Assembly (NCBI GenBank): GCA_963815505.1 | Contig: CAWFGU010000021.1 | Coordinates: forward strand, 1 to 64,000 | DNA from: CAXBBB01 sp963815505 | GTDB taxonomy: Bacteria > Bacteroidota > Rhodothermia > Rhodothermales > BA12 | Length of the DNA: 64,000 nucleotides | Reading direction: 5' to 3' | In this document: positions 52,286 through 62,001 of the stretch, in pieces | Numbering within the stretch: the first letter of the stretch is position 1 | Layout of the letters: each line of letters begins with the position of its first letter | Made by a program: the position numbers and the translations under genes | Notes under the pieces: generated by a model | What the model was told of the DNA's origin: nothing | Database searches by the model: none | Seen by the model: the letters and a program-made list of their open reading frames with translations, nothing else

Positions 52286-55200
52286 ATGAGAAGCACGCTC
52301 CTCAGCGCGCTCCTCGGCCTGCTCCTCGTCCCCGCTGCCTTTGCGCAGGTTGGAACGATTCGGGGCACGGTCGTGGACCAAACGGGACAGGCTGTCCCCG
52401 GCGCCAACGTTGTCTTTGAAGGCACCACGCTTGGCACCGCCACCGACCTCGACGGGATGTACGAGTTTTCGGCTCCCGCCGGCACCTACACGCTCGTCGT
52501 CACCGCCATCGGCTACCGCACGCAGCGCGTGGCAGGCATCGACCTGACCAGCAGCGGCGTCCTCACGCGCGATGTTGTCGATCAACGCCGACGTTCTCGG
52601 CCTCGACGACGTCGTCGTTACCGGATTCTCGACGACCGCACGCCGCAACGTAACGGCCTCGATCGGAAGCGTTGGAGGCGAGAAACTCCGCGACACGCCA
52701 GTCGCCACCGCTGACGCCGCCCTCCAGGGCCGCGTGGCTGGTGTGACCGTCCTGCGCTCATCGGGCACGCCCGGTGGCGGCGTCTCGGTCCGCGTCCGCG
52801 GTGCCACTTCGATTAACGGTTCCAACGAGCCGCTCTACGTCATCGACGGCGTCCCGGTCACCAGCGGCAGCTTCTCCAACGTCGGAGCAGGTAACCAGGG
52901 CCTCAACGCCCTATCGACGCTCAGCCCCTCCGACATCCAGTCGATGGAAGTGCTCAAAGATGCCGCCGCTTCGGCCATCTACGGCACACGCGGCGCCAAC
53001 GGCGTCGTTCTGATTACGACGCGTCGCGGCCAGTCCGGCCAGACGACGATCGAGTTCGAAAGCAGCTTCGGCTCCAACTCGTTCGGCCCCGTCGAATACG
53101 AGTCGCTGACCGGCCCGCAGTACATCATGCTCCGCAACGAAGGCGTCGTCAACCAGTTCGGCCCGACTCGCTTCGGTACCACATTCTACGGCAACCCCGA
53201 CACGATGTCGACGACCAACTACTGGGACGAAGTCACTCGTACGGGTACCGTCCAGAACTACCGCCTCTCGGCTTCGGGTGGCGACAGCCGCACGCAGTAC
53301 CGCGTCTCGGGTAACTACACCGACGAAGAAGGCGCCGTCATCGAAGCCGGGCAGCAGCGCGTAGGCGGTCTGCTCAGCGTCGACCACCGCTGGAACGAGC
53401 GCGGAACGGTTTCGGCTACCGCCAACTACAGCCGCTCGACGGTTCAGCGTGTCGGTAACGACAACTACATCTACGGCGTGCTCACCAACGGTCTGCTTGC
53501 CGCTCCTAACCAGCCCGTCTACTCGGGCGACCCGGCCGCAGGGCGTCTTCAACCGGTCGTCGGGCCCCTTCTCCAACCCGGTCGCCGAAGCGCAGAAAGA
53601 CTTCGACGCCGTGCGCACGGCATTCGTCGGTAACGCAGGCATCGGCTACGAAATCCTGCCCAAGCTGACGGCTCAGGCCAACATCGGGATCAACCGCTTC
53701 GACCTGAACGAGACGCGCTTCTCGCCCTCGTTCACCTCGCAGGGCGGCGGTACGAACGGCCAGAACGTCCGCAGTGGTACGTTCTTCCAGAACGCGATCC
53801 TGCGTGGTACGCTAAACTATCGCAACCTGTTTAACGGTGTCCACAACGTGTCCGGCTTGGTCGGCTTCACGTGGGAAGACAGCGATCAGAACGAGATCAC
53901 GGCGACCGGAACGCAGTTCGCGACCGACGACGTGTACGCACTCTCGATCGCTGCCGTGACGACGGCCACCGGCTCGTCGACGGAAAGCGGCCTGCGTCGC
54001 GCCGTCGCCTCGGGCGAGTACAGCTACGACAACAAGTACCTGGCTACGTTCTCGCTCAGCGTCGACCAGTCGTCGCGCTTCGGTGAGGAAAACCAGACGG
54101 GCGTCTTCCCCGCCTTCTCGCTAGGCTGGAACGCACAGCAGGAAGGATTCCTGCAGAATGTCAGCTGGATCGACCTGTTCAAGATCCGTGGATCCTACGG
54201 ACTGACGGGTAACGACGACATCGGCAACTTCGCCGCACGCGCCCTCTACGGTGGCGGTCAGGACTATGCCAACACGCCGGGCTTCGGTCCCGCGTCGCTG
54301 GGTAACGCCTTCCTGTCGTGGGAAGAGACCGAGCAGGCCTCGTTGGGCCTCGACTTCGGCTTCTTTACGGGCCGTCTTGGTGGCTCGGTCGAGATCTACC
54401 AGAAGGATACCAACCAGGGTATCTTCAACCAGCCGTTCCCCTCGTCGAGTGGATACTTCGGTCGCGTCGGCAACGTAACGGAGTTGCGTAACCGGGGCAT
54501 CGAGTTCCAGCTGGACACGCGCAACATCGACACGCGCAACTTCTCGTGGAACACGACGATCAACTTGGGCTCGAACGACAACCAGGTCGTCAAGCTCGTT
54601 GACGGTGACTTCGACGGCGAAGGCGACCCGATCGACTCGGGCTTTGCCAGCCGCATTGCCGAAGGCGAGCCGCTCGGAGCGTTCTACGGATGGCGCTGGG
54701 ACGGCGTCTTCCAGAGCGAAGACGAACTGTGCAAGAGCCAGACGGGTGAGACCTCTGCCGCTCGCAACACGCGCTGTGCAGCCGCAGGATTGGCCTTCCA
54801 GAGTGGAAACAGCTCGCTCGGAGATTTCCGGTTCAAGGACATCAACAACGATGGAATCATCAACGGCGATGACCGCGAGATTCTCGGCCACGCCAACCCG
54901 GACTTGTTCGGTGGTATCACGAATGACTTCACGCTGTATGGTTTCAACGTGAGCGCTTTCCTGCAGTTCTCGCTCGGTAACGAGACGTTCAACGCGTCGC
55001 GCCAGTTCTACCAAGGACCGGGGCAGACGTTTGGCACGAGCGCCGCGTCGCTCAACCGCTGGACGCCCGAGAACACCAACACGGACATTCCGCGTGCCAC
55101 GAACAGCGATCCCAACGACAACGACCGCGACTCGGATTACTTCATGGAAGACGGCTCGTACCTCCGCCTGCGTACGCTGACGGTTTCGTACAACGTGCCT

Positions 55201-55398
55201 TCGCGCTTCCTGAACCAGATCTCGATGCGCGGATTGCGCGTGTTCTTCGTGGGTGAAAACCTGTGGACGACGACCAATTACAGCGGTCTCGACCCCGAAG
55301 TCTCGACGTTCGACCGCTCGAACACGGCGTTCGGCACGGACTTCTTCACGTACCCGCAGTCGCAGCGCTTCACCGTAGGCGCCCGCGTCACGCTCTAA
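52286..55398 (+). CDS. susC: SusC/RagA-family TonB-linked outer-membrane protein (two frameshifts)
   Basis: About 1036 aa after removal of two surplus bases. Signal peptide MRSTLLSALLGLLLVPAAFA. The carboxypeptidase-regulatory-like domain (~20-105: 'GTIRGTVVDQTGQAVPGANV', 'VVTAIGYRTQRV') precedes the SusC-type plug ('LDDVVVTGFSTTARRNVTAS', 'GRVAGVTVLRSSGTPGGGVS', 'PLYVIDGVPV', 'SMEVLKDAAASAIYGTRGAN', 'GVVLITTRRG'). The barrel ends 'PQSQRFTVGARVTL'. Frames change at ~52576 ('RDV' into 'SINADV') and ~53541 ('SGDPA' into 'QGVFNRSS'). It transports oligosaccharides or peptides with SusD. A hairpin separates it from susD. Confidence 0.93.
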
Positions 55399-55425
55399 AC
55401 AGGTCACGTCCTAAACGAAACGAAC

Positions 55426-55473
55426 GCACCCCGCGCTGGGGACTGGTTGCCAGACTCGGCGCGGGGTGCTTTT
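55426..55473 (+). terminator. Hairpin plus T-run between susC and susD
   Basis: Perfect 11-bp stem GCACCCCGCGC / GCGCGGGGTGC with a 22-nt loop, immediately followed by TTTTCCCCTTT. It has the form of an intrinsic terminator placed 13 bp before the susD ATG, so it may act as a partial attenuator setting the susC:susD ratio. Confidence 0.8.
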
Positions 55474-55485
55474 CCCCTTTACCCA

Positions 55486-56769
55486 ATGAATCGATTTATT
55501 CTCGCATGCGGCGCACTCGCGCTGCTCGTCCTCCCGGCGTGCGATTCGGTGCTCGACACCGAGCCCATCGCCTCGCTGACACCCGAAGTGGTGTTCAGCA
55601 ACGGCGAAAACCTCAACGCCGCTCTCGTCGCTACGTACAATGCTCTTCAAGGCTTCTACGACGATTACACCATCATGCCCGAGCTGGCGGCTGACAACGC
55701 CATTCACACCGGCTCTTTCCCCTCGTGGCAGGAAGTCGACGGAATCACCAACATTCCAGCCAACAATGCCGAAGTGCTCGGGCAGTGGTCCGGCTCGTAT
55801 AGTCTGATCAACCTCGCCAACAGCGTCATCGTACTGGGCGCCGACACGCCGACCAACATCGACTTCTCCGAGACTGAGAAGGCTCAGGTCATCGCTCAGG
55901 CCAAGGTGCTGCGCGCGTTTGCGTATCACAACTTGGTGCGCTGGTTCGGTGATGTGCCGCTCATCCTTCAGCCCACCACGCCCGCTAGCGAAGGTGCTAC
56001 TCTGTTCGTGGGTCGCACGGCTGCTTCGGCTGTCTACGACCAGATCGTAAAGGATCTGACCGAAGCAGAAGCTACTCTGCCGGCTTCGGGTCCTAGCGCG
56101 TTCGTCTCTTCGACAACGGCCAAGGCTCTCCTCTCGCGCGTATATCTCTACACGGAGAACTATGCCGGAGCAGCAGCCAAAGCGCAGGAAGTCATCTCCA
56201 GCGGCTCGTTCTCGGGAGCGGATCCTGTCTGGAACCTGACCTACTCGGTCAACGACCAGAATGGCATGGCCTTCTTCGCGTACCGCGCGGGACGTTACGA
56301 GTATGCTCCGGACCCGGACATAGCGAGTGCTTACGCCAGCGCCGATTCGACGCGCCGCAAGCGCAACATCGCCTTCGTAGGCCCCGACCTGACGATCGTC
56401 AAGTACACCGATCTCGCGACGGGTTCGGACCCGCTCTTCCCGATTCGCTACGCGGAAGTGGTGCTCAACCGCGCTGAAGCACTGGCGCGCACGAGCAACG
56501 AGAGCGGCGCTCGCGACCTGTTGAACCAGATACGCCCCGACGACCTCGGCGACATAGCCGCCACGGTTACGGGTACTGGCCTTATCGACGCAATCATTGC
56601 CGAGCGACGCCTCGAGTTGGCTTTTGAAGGTCACCGGTGGCACGATCTGATTCGTACCGGCCGTGCACAGAGCGAACTAGGCTTCACCGACACCAAAGCG
56701 CTGCTCTGGCCGATCCCACAGCGTGAGTTGGACATCAACTCCAACCTGACGCAGAATCCTGGCTACTAA
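55486..56769 (+). CDS. susD: SusD/RagB-family nutrient-binding outer-membrane lipoprotein
   Basis: 427 aa. The signal ends in the lipobox VLPAC (MNRFILACGALALLVLPAC). The SusD TPR-like fold shows 'NLNAALVATYNALQGFYDDY', 'VIAQAKVLRAFAYHNLVRWF', 'GDVPLIL', 'ALLSRVYLYTENYAGAAAKA', 'RYAEVVLNRAEALAR' and the diagnostic C-terminal 'IIAERRLELAFEGHRWHDLI' with 'WPIPQRELDINSNLTQNPGY'. It lids the SusC channel at the cell surface and binds glycan or peptide ligand. Length is somewhat short for the family. No catabolic enzyme is adjacent; GH97 lies 8 kb away. Confidence 0.96.
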   Translation: MNRFILACGALALLVLPACDSVLDTEPIASLTPEVVFSNGENLNAALVATYNALQGFYDDYTIMPELAADNAIHTGSFPSWQEVDGITNIPANNAEVLGQWSGSYSLINLANSVIVLGADTPTNIDFSETEKAQVIAQAKVLRAFAYHNLVRWFGDVPLILQPTTPASEGATLFVGRTAASAVYDQIVKDLTEAEATLPASGPSAFVSSTTAKALLSRVYLYTENYAGAAAKAQEVISSGSFSGADPVWNLTYSVNDQNGMAFFAYRAGRYEYAPDPDIASAYASADSTRRKRNIAFVGPDLTIVKYTDLATGSDPLFPIRYAEVVLNRAEALARTSNESGARDLLNQIRPDDLGDIAATVTGTGLIDAIIAERRLELAFEGHRWHDLIRTGRAQSELGFTDTKALLWPIPQRELDINSNLTQNPGY

Positions 56770-56788
56770 GCCTACTGCGCATGCGCGG

Positions 56789-56820
56789 AGCGGCCGTCTC
56801 ACCTAGGTGGGGCGGCCGCT
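56789..56820 (+). terminator. Terminator of the susCD unit
   Basis: Near-perfect 15-bp hairpin from AGCGGCCGTCTCACC to GGTGGGGCGGCCGCT (two G-T pairs, TA loop), starting 20 bp after the susD stop and followed by TCTGCGTTAT. It separates susD from the polysaccharide-synthase-like locus. Confidence 0.75.
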
Positions 56821-56975
56821 TCTGCGTTATCAAACAGAGGCCCGAGTTGGAAATGGTTCGTTTCGTGCCGTCATTGCGAGAGAAAATGAGCACCCATAGG
56901 GTGAAATCAGCTCTAGTCCCGCTGGAGGCACAGCTTTTGCGGAAGACCCTGGTACCCCCTCCCCCCTATACGATT

Positions 56976-58530
56976 ATGGCAGAGACGACACCACCGCCCG
57001 CCGAGGCGCCTGAGTCGGCGCGGACGGCTACTCCGGTCAACGTCGGCCCTAAAGAACTGCTGCCGGTCAGGCGCCGCACCGCTACCGGTGTTGAGCGCAT
57101 GGCCTTCGAACCAATCAAAAACGAAGGGCACGGTGACGATGACCCCTCGGATGGCGGTAGGCTCTACGTTCGGCGCGCGTTTCTCTTCGGGTCGATCTCG
57201 ATCATTCTAATGGCGATCGTCTGGATCGCGATGGAGAATCCGTTCCCCAACACGGCGCTGTCTGCGTTAGCCGTCGAGCTGAGCTGGCAGGGGCTGTTCG
57301 TGTTCTCGTCGGTTGTTGCGCTGATCTTGTTTCTGATGCTGCTGTTGATGCGCTACTTCGGGCTGATGATCATGTCGTACCTCAACGTGGCGAGCTACAC
57401 GCACCACGAAACCGAAGAGAGCGAGATCGGGACGCCAATGATTTCGATTATCGTGCCTGTCTATAACGAAGGCGTCCTGCTCCGCTCCACGATTCAGTCG
57501 CTGCTCCAGCAGAACTATCCCAAGTACGAAATCGTGATCGTCGACGACGGCTCGACCGACGAAACCGGTGACATCGCCCGGGAGATGGTCGGCGAGTATG
57601 GGCACGTAACGGTCAAACTCGTGGAGAAACCTAACGGCGGCAAGTCGACGGCGCTCAACGCGGGCATTCAGGTAGCCGTGAGCGACTTCGTGCTCAACGT
57701 AGACGGCGACTCGCAGCTTTCGCCCAATACGCTGCGGCGGTGTATCCGCCACTTCTCGGACCCCAAGCTGGGAGCGGTCGCGGGCAACGTCAAGGTGACC
57801 AACCGCACCAACATGATCACGCGCTTGCAGGCGCTCGAGTACGTCGAAGGCCTGAACATGGCCCGGAGCGCGCAGAGTCTGATCAAGCTCGTCAACATCA
57901 TCCCCGGACCCGCTCGGGCTGTTTCGCAAGCAGGCGATCATCGACGCCGGATGGTACGCGTCGGATACGTTCGCCGAAGACTGCGACGTGACGCTCAAGA
58001 TGATCCGCGAGGGCTGGAAGGTCGATTACGAACCCGAGGCGCTGAGCTACACCGAGGCGCCCGACAAGTGGCTAGACCTGCTCAAACAGCGCTACCGGTG
58101 GACCCGCGGCATCGTCCAGGCCATCCGCAAGCACCGCGACCTGTTCTTCAACCCAACGATCAACTTTGGCGGTACGCTCGTGATGTGGTCCATGGCGTTC
58201 GAGAGCCTGATCTGGCCCATCATGAACGTCTTCGCCAACGTCTACTTTGTTATCGTCGCCGTAACGACGGGCGCCAGCTACTACCTGATCTTCTGGTGGC
58301 TCATCCTGACGATTCTCGACATGATCGCGGCCATGTACTGCGTCGCCGTCGAGAAGGAAGAGGCTAGCCTGATTCTCTACTCGGTCTTCTACCGCATCTT
58401 CTTCATCCTCTTCGTCGACGTGTGCAAGGCGTTTGCGCTGATCGAAGAAGGACTGGGCCTGGGTATGACCTGGGGCAAGCTGCAGCGCATCGGCTCGGGC
58501 GAGGAGTCGTCTGCTCCGGCCACGACTTAG
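56976..58530 (+). CDS. Membrane GT2 glycosyltransferase, PgaC/processive synthase-like (frameshifted)
   Basis: About 517 aa after repair, starting MAETTPPPAEAP. Two N-terminal helices (~68-88 and ~103-130) precede the GT2 domain. The domain shows 'ISIIVPVYNEGVLLRSTIQS', 'VIVDDGSTDETGD', 'EKPNGGKSTALNAGI', 'NVDGDSQLSPNTL' (DxD), 'FAEDCDVTLKM' (catalytic ED) and 'LLKQRYRWTRGIVQA' (QxxRW, the mark of processive synthases). Three or four C-terminal helices follow. The frame changes at ~57912, where one surplus C separates 'LVNIIPGP' from 'LGLFRKQAIIDAGWYASDTF'. It closely resembles poly-N-acetylglucosamine synthases; the sugar is not determined. It heads the locus to the right edge. Confidence 0.88.
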
Positions 58531-58719
58531 AGATTCAGCACTTCCCGCTTTGCGACACATAGTGAGACGGAGCACCGTCTTCCTATTCAGTACCACCCCC
58601 TTACGGCGTAAAATAAGCCCTTCTGCACTCCGGCTAATGGTCGGGCACGGTGCTTGTCTTATCGCCCTCACGTTCTCCCCCCGGCAGCCCCCTCTGCCTT
58701 CACTGCGCCCTCTGGACTT

Positions 58720-59520
58720 ATGGAACTCATACCCATCCTCTCGACGATCGTCCTCGTGATGACGATCGCCACCTGCATCCTCGCTGTTGCTGCCTACTTC
58801 CTCTACAAAGCCCGCGAGCGTAAGGCGCGTAAGGCGAGAGATAACGGGACCGCCCCGGCCATCGTCGAGATGCAGGAAGAGCCTCATATGCTCGTCGCAC
58901 CTCAGGGCAGCGTTCCCATCGCTGCGCTTCCTCAGGCGCAGGGTGCCTACAACGGAGACCAACGGTACCTCAGCGCCCCGGCCATGGCACCGGCAGACGG
59001 TTATTACGGCGAGCAGCAGCGCTATGACGAACAGCCTTACGCCTACGCGCAACAGTCCAACGGGAATGCGCAGCACCAGCAGCAGTCGAGCGCCGCTCCG
59101 GGCGGCTTCGACTACGACGATCGCCGCCGCGACCAGCAGCCCGAGCGCACCTGGTCTAACACCGATGACCAGAGCAGCCGGCCCGACCAACGCCAGCAGG
59201 AACGACAGCCGCAACAGCAGCAGTCCGGCTCCATGTTTTACGAGTACACCAACGACGGCTTCATTCCCGTCGACGCTCAGCAGCAGCCTCGACGCCAGGT
59301 ACTACCACCGGCGCCGCCTCCCGTACCCACGAGTAGCAGCGCCGAGGCCGCTCAGCACTACGCCAGCCGCCAGCAGGCCGAAGCCGACGGTGCTCAGGCC
59401 TTCGCGTACGAGCAGCGCGCAGAGGCCGAGCAGGCGCAGCGCCAGGCCGCGCAGATGCAGCAGCAAGCTCAGCGTCGCGACGACAACCGGCAGCAGGAAG
59501 ATGGTTTCGCGTGGCTCTGA
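58720..59520 (+). CDS. Gln-rich single-pass membrane protein
   Basis: 266 aa. I start at MELIPILSTIVLVMTIATCI; the frame is open upstream but begins in a non-coding-like stretch. One helix (~5-30) is followed by the basic 'YKARERKARKARDNG' and a long hydrophilic, low-complexity tail dominated by Gln, Arg, Asp, Tyr and Ala. Poly-Gln runs occur at ~125 and ~170, and a Gln/Ala/Glu coiled-coil-like segment at ~225-255 ends 'EDGFAWL'. No family recognised. The positive residues after the helix put the tail in the cytoplasm. It lies between the GT2 synthase and the GATase/NodB genes and may scaffold them. Confidence 0.75.
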   Translation: MELIPILSTIVLVMTIATCILAVAAYFLYKARERKARKARDNGTAPAIVEMQEEPHMLVAPQGSVPIAALPQAQGAYNGDQRYLSAPAMAPADGYYGEQQRYDEQPYAYAQQSNGNAQHQQQSSAAPGGFDYDDRRRDQQPERTWSNTDDQSSRPDQRQQERQPQQQQSGSMFYEYTNDGFIPVDAQQQPRRQVLPPAPPPVPTSSSAEAAQHYASRQQAEADGAQAFAYEQRAEAEQAQRQAAQMQQQAQRRDDNRQQEDGFAWL

Positions 59521-59564
59521 GCCTGCGCCACCGTCCTCTCCACCTCTGACGCTCCCCCCACGCC

Positions 59565-61941
59565 ATGCTGGACTTCCTCTCTCGCTTCATTGACCATCGT
59601 GTCAACGGGCTATGGCTGTTCGTGCTCGGCGTCGGCCTAGTCGCCGCCGCCTTGCTGACGTACGTCTACCTGCTCGAAGGCGTAATGGGTACGTTTTCGA
59701 TTCAGCAGGCGAACCCGGCCAAGCTCGTGCAAACCACGACCGACGCCAGACCTCGCGTGGCGCTGCTCAACTCGAACTATACGCGGCGGGCCTACGCCGT
59801 CAACAACCCACAAGACACGACGGCGGCGTGGGTCAACCGGGCGCTCAACTCGTGGAACGACCTGCTCCTGGGCCAGGAGTTCGCCGACTACACGCAGATC
59901 GATGACGAGCAGCTCGAACGAGGCGACCTCGCGGGCTACGATCTGCTCATCCTTCCCTCTTCTCTCGCCTTGTCGGATCGGCAGATCGAGATGGTCAAGG
60001 AGTTCATGGAGCGCGGCGGCAGCATCTGGGCGTCGTGGCAACCCGGCATCTACGACGAGACCGGCGCATGGCGCGGGTGGACGTTCGCCGAGGAGGTATT
60101 CGACGTGACCTACATCGGCGAGGTGGGCCGGTCGAACAGCAACTTCCAGGCGTACACCGACACCTTTCCGGGGTACACGCCGCCGGGGATGTACTTCCCT
60201 GAGCGCGTCACGTCCAGTGGCGTGCGCGTGGCCGACGAGGGAGTAGGCGACTCGCTCGCCGAGGGCGTGCGTGACACGGAGTTGCCGACGACTCTGCGTC
60301 AGCAGCGTAGACGAGACGCTCAGGTCGCCGGATTCACTCCGCTGCGCGACTACGTATGGATGGACACGTCGACGACGCGGCTGCCACGCGCCGACTTCGC
60401 CATCGCCGACACGCTCCGCACGTCAATCAGGGGACTCGACGGAGAGACGCGCATACGCGATGCCGTCGCCGTCACCTACTACACGTGGAACGGCCTAGAC
60501 ACCGAGACCCCGCGCGTGCCCTATCCCAACACCAGTTCGGGCATCCGCCGTATGACGTTGCGCGCGGGCACCCCGGTTACAGGTAACATCGCGTCGGGTT
60601 ATAGAGCCAAGGTGCAGGTATTCACGCCTGCCGTCGCCCTCGAAACCAACGGCAATCGAGGCAAGCCCTTCGCCTTCTGGTACGACTTCGCCACCGAAGA
60701 CCTCAACGTCAGCGAAGCGCTGCGCACCTCGACCGCGGCCGTTTATGGCACGTACGGTTCGAACAACGGGCGCTTCGTCTACATGGGCTTCCAGCGCAAC
60801 GCACTCTACATCGACCGTAACGACTTAGAAGACCAGGAGGCATTCGCCCAGCTGTTCAGCAACCTGCTGCGCTACCTGCTACGCGATCCCGTCACCTGGA
60901 CCCACGACTGGCCCGCGCCCTACGATGCCGCCGCCATGATCGCTGTCGTAGACGATGCCGATCAGGCGGATGGGCTGGAAAGCGTCGCGCGGCAGCTGAG
61001 CCGCGATGGGATCGGTGGTACGTATTTCGTTCGGCCCAACGCGACCGCGGACGATGCTCTGCTCCGCCAACTCTACTCTCAAGGCGACGTGGGCGTCTAC
61101 GGTGACTTCCGCCGAAACACCGACGGGTCAACGCTGGCTCAGACGCGAACGCTTCGAGGAGATGCGCCAACAGCTCGAGCAGCGCGTCGGCGGGCGGGTG
61201 AGCGGATATCGTCCCTCGACCGCAGGTATCGTAGACACTACGACGCTGCGGGCGCTCTCGCTCGGCGGATACGGGTACTTCCTGCCCGACTCTATCGGCA
61301 GAAAGATGGCTCCCAAGATTATGGGCGTTCCGAATGAGCGGCTGGTCCGCGTAGGCTACACGTCGCGCTCGGATCGGGACATCGACATTCGGAGTCTGTC
61401 GGCCTCGCTGCTCCTGCAAGACGTGACACGTGCCGCCTATGAGGGCAGCCTCTACCGCATGGTCCTGCACACCGACGGACTGGCGACGCCTGACGGTCTT
61501 CCGATCCTGAGCCAGGTCATCCGCTCGCTCAAAGACCAGAACTTCTGGATCGTTTCGGGCGACGAGTTGGCGCACTGGTGGCGCTTGCGGCGCAACGTGG
61601 AAGTCGCGACGAGCCAGCCGGGACCGAACCGCGTCAACCTCGAGATCTCCAACCTCAACGCCGAGTCCGTCGAGAACATCGCGATCAGTCTGGTGCCTGG
61701 CTTCCCCGTCGTCGACGCGTCGAGTGTGAACGTGCGGTCCGAGATCGTCGAACTGGCCGAAGAAGTCGGGCTGCGCGAGCGGACGGCCGTGCGCGCTCTG
61801 GTTTCGGCTGATGGAAGCGTGATCACGCTCCTCCTCGACCGGATGCGCCCGCAGCAGACGGCCGTCCTGCAGGTCAACCTGTGCACCAAGGAGGAAGACT
61901 GCCTCGCCCGCCTCGCCATCGCCGACTCCGGCAACGACTAA
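59565..61941 (+). CDS. Membrane-anchored GATase-like + NodB-like polysaccharide deacetylase-fold protein (frameshifted)
   Basis: About 791 aa after repair. N-terminal anchor helix (~17-40, 'LWLFVLGVGLVAAALLTYVY'). Residues ~60-200 resemble a class-I GATase-like/flavodoxin fold: 'RPRVALLNSNYTRRAYAV', 'LAGYDLLILPSSLALSDRQI', 'VKEFMERGGSIWASWQPG'. A beta-rich middle region follows. From ~450 a NodB-like domain starts with 'AAMIAVVDDADQADGLESVA' (matching the DD motif) and 'GGTYFVRP', and continues after the frame change with 'SGYRPSTAGIVDTTTLRALS'. The metal-binding HxxxH motif is not evident ('GDVGVYGDF' in its place). The frame changes at ~61136 (surplus A between 'LAQ' and 'RERFEEMRQQ'). It may bind or process the polymer made by the upstream GT2; activity is doubtful. 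Confidence 0.72.
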
Positions 61942-62001
61942 GCCCTGGTGCACGGCCTGCCCCCGTCGGCTGCCGACCGACGCCCCGCCATCCTCCCCCC
62001 C

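Noticed and set aside
52576..53541. Programmed +1 frameshifting in susC
   Set aside because: No slippery codon plus downstream structure is shared between the two sites or with the other broken genes; assembly insertions fit better.
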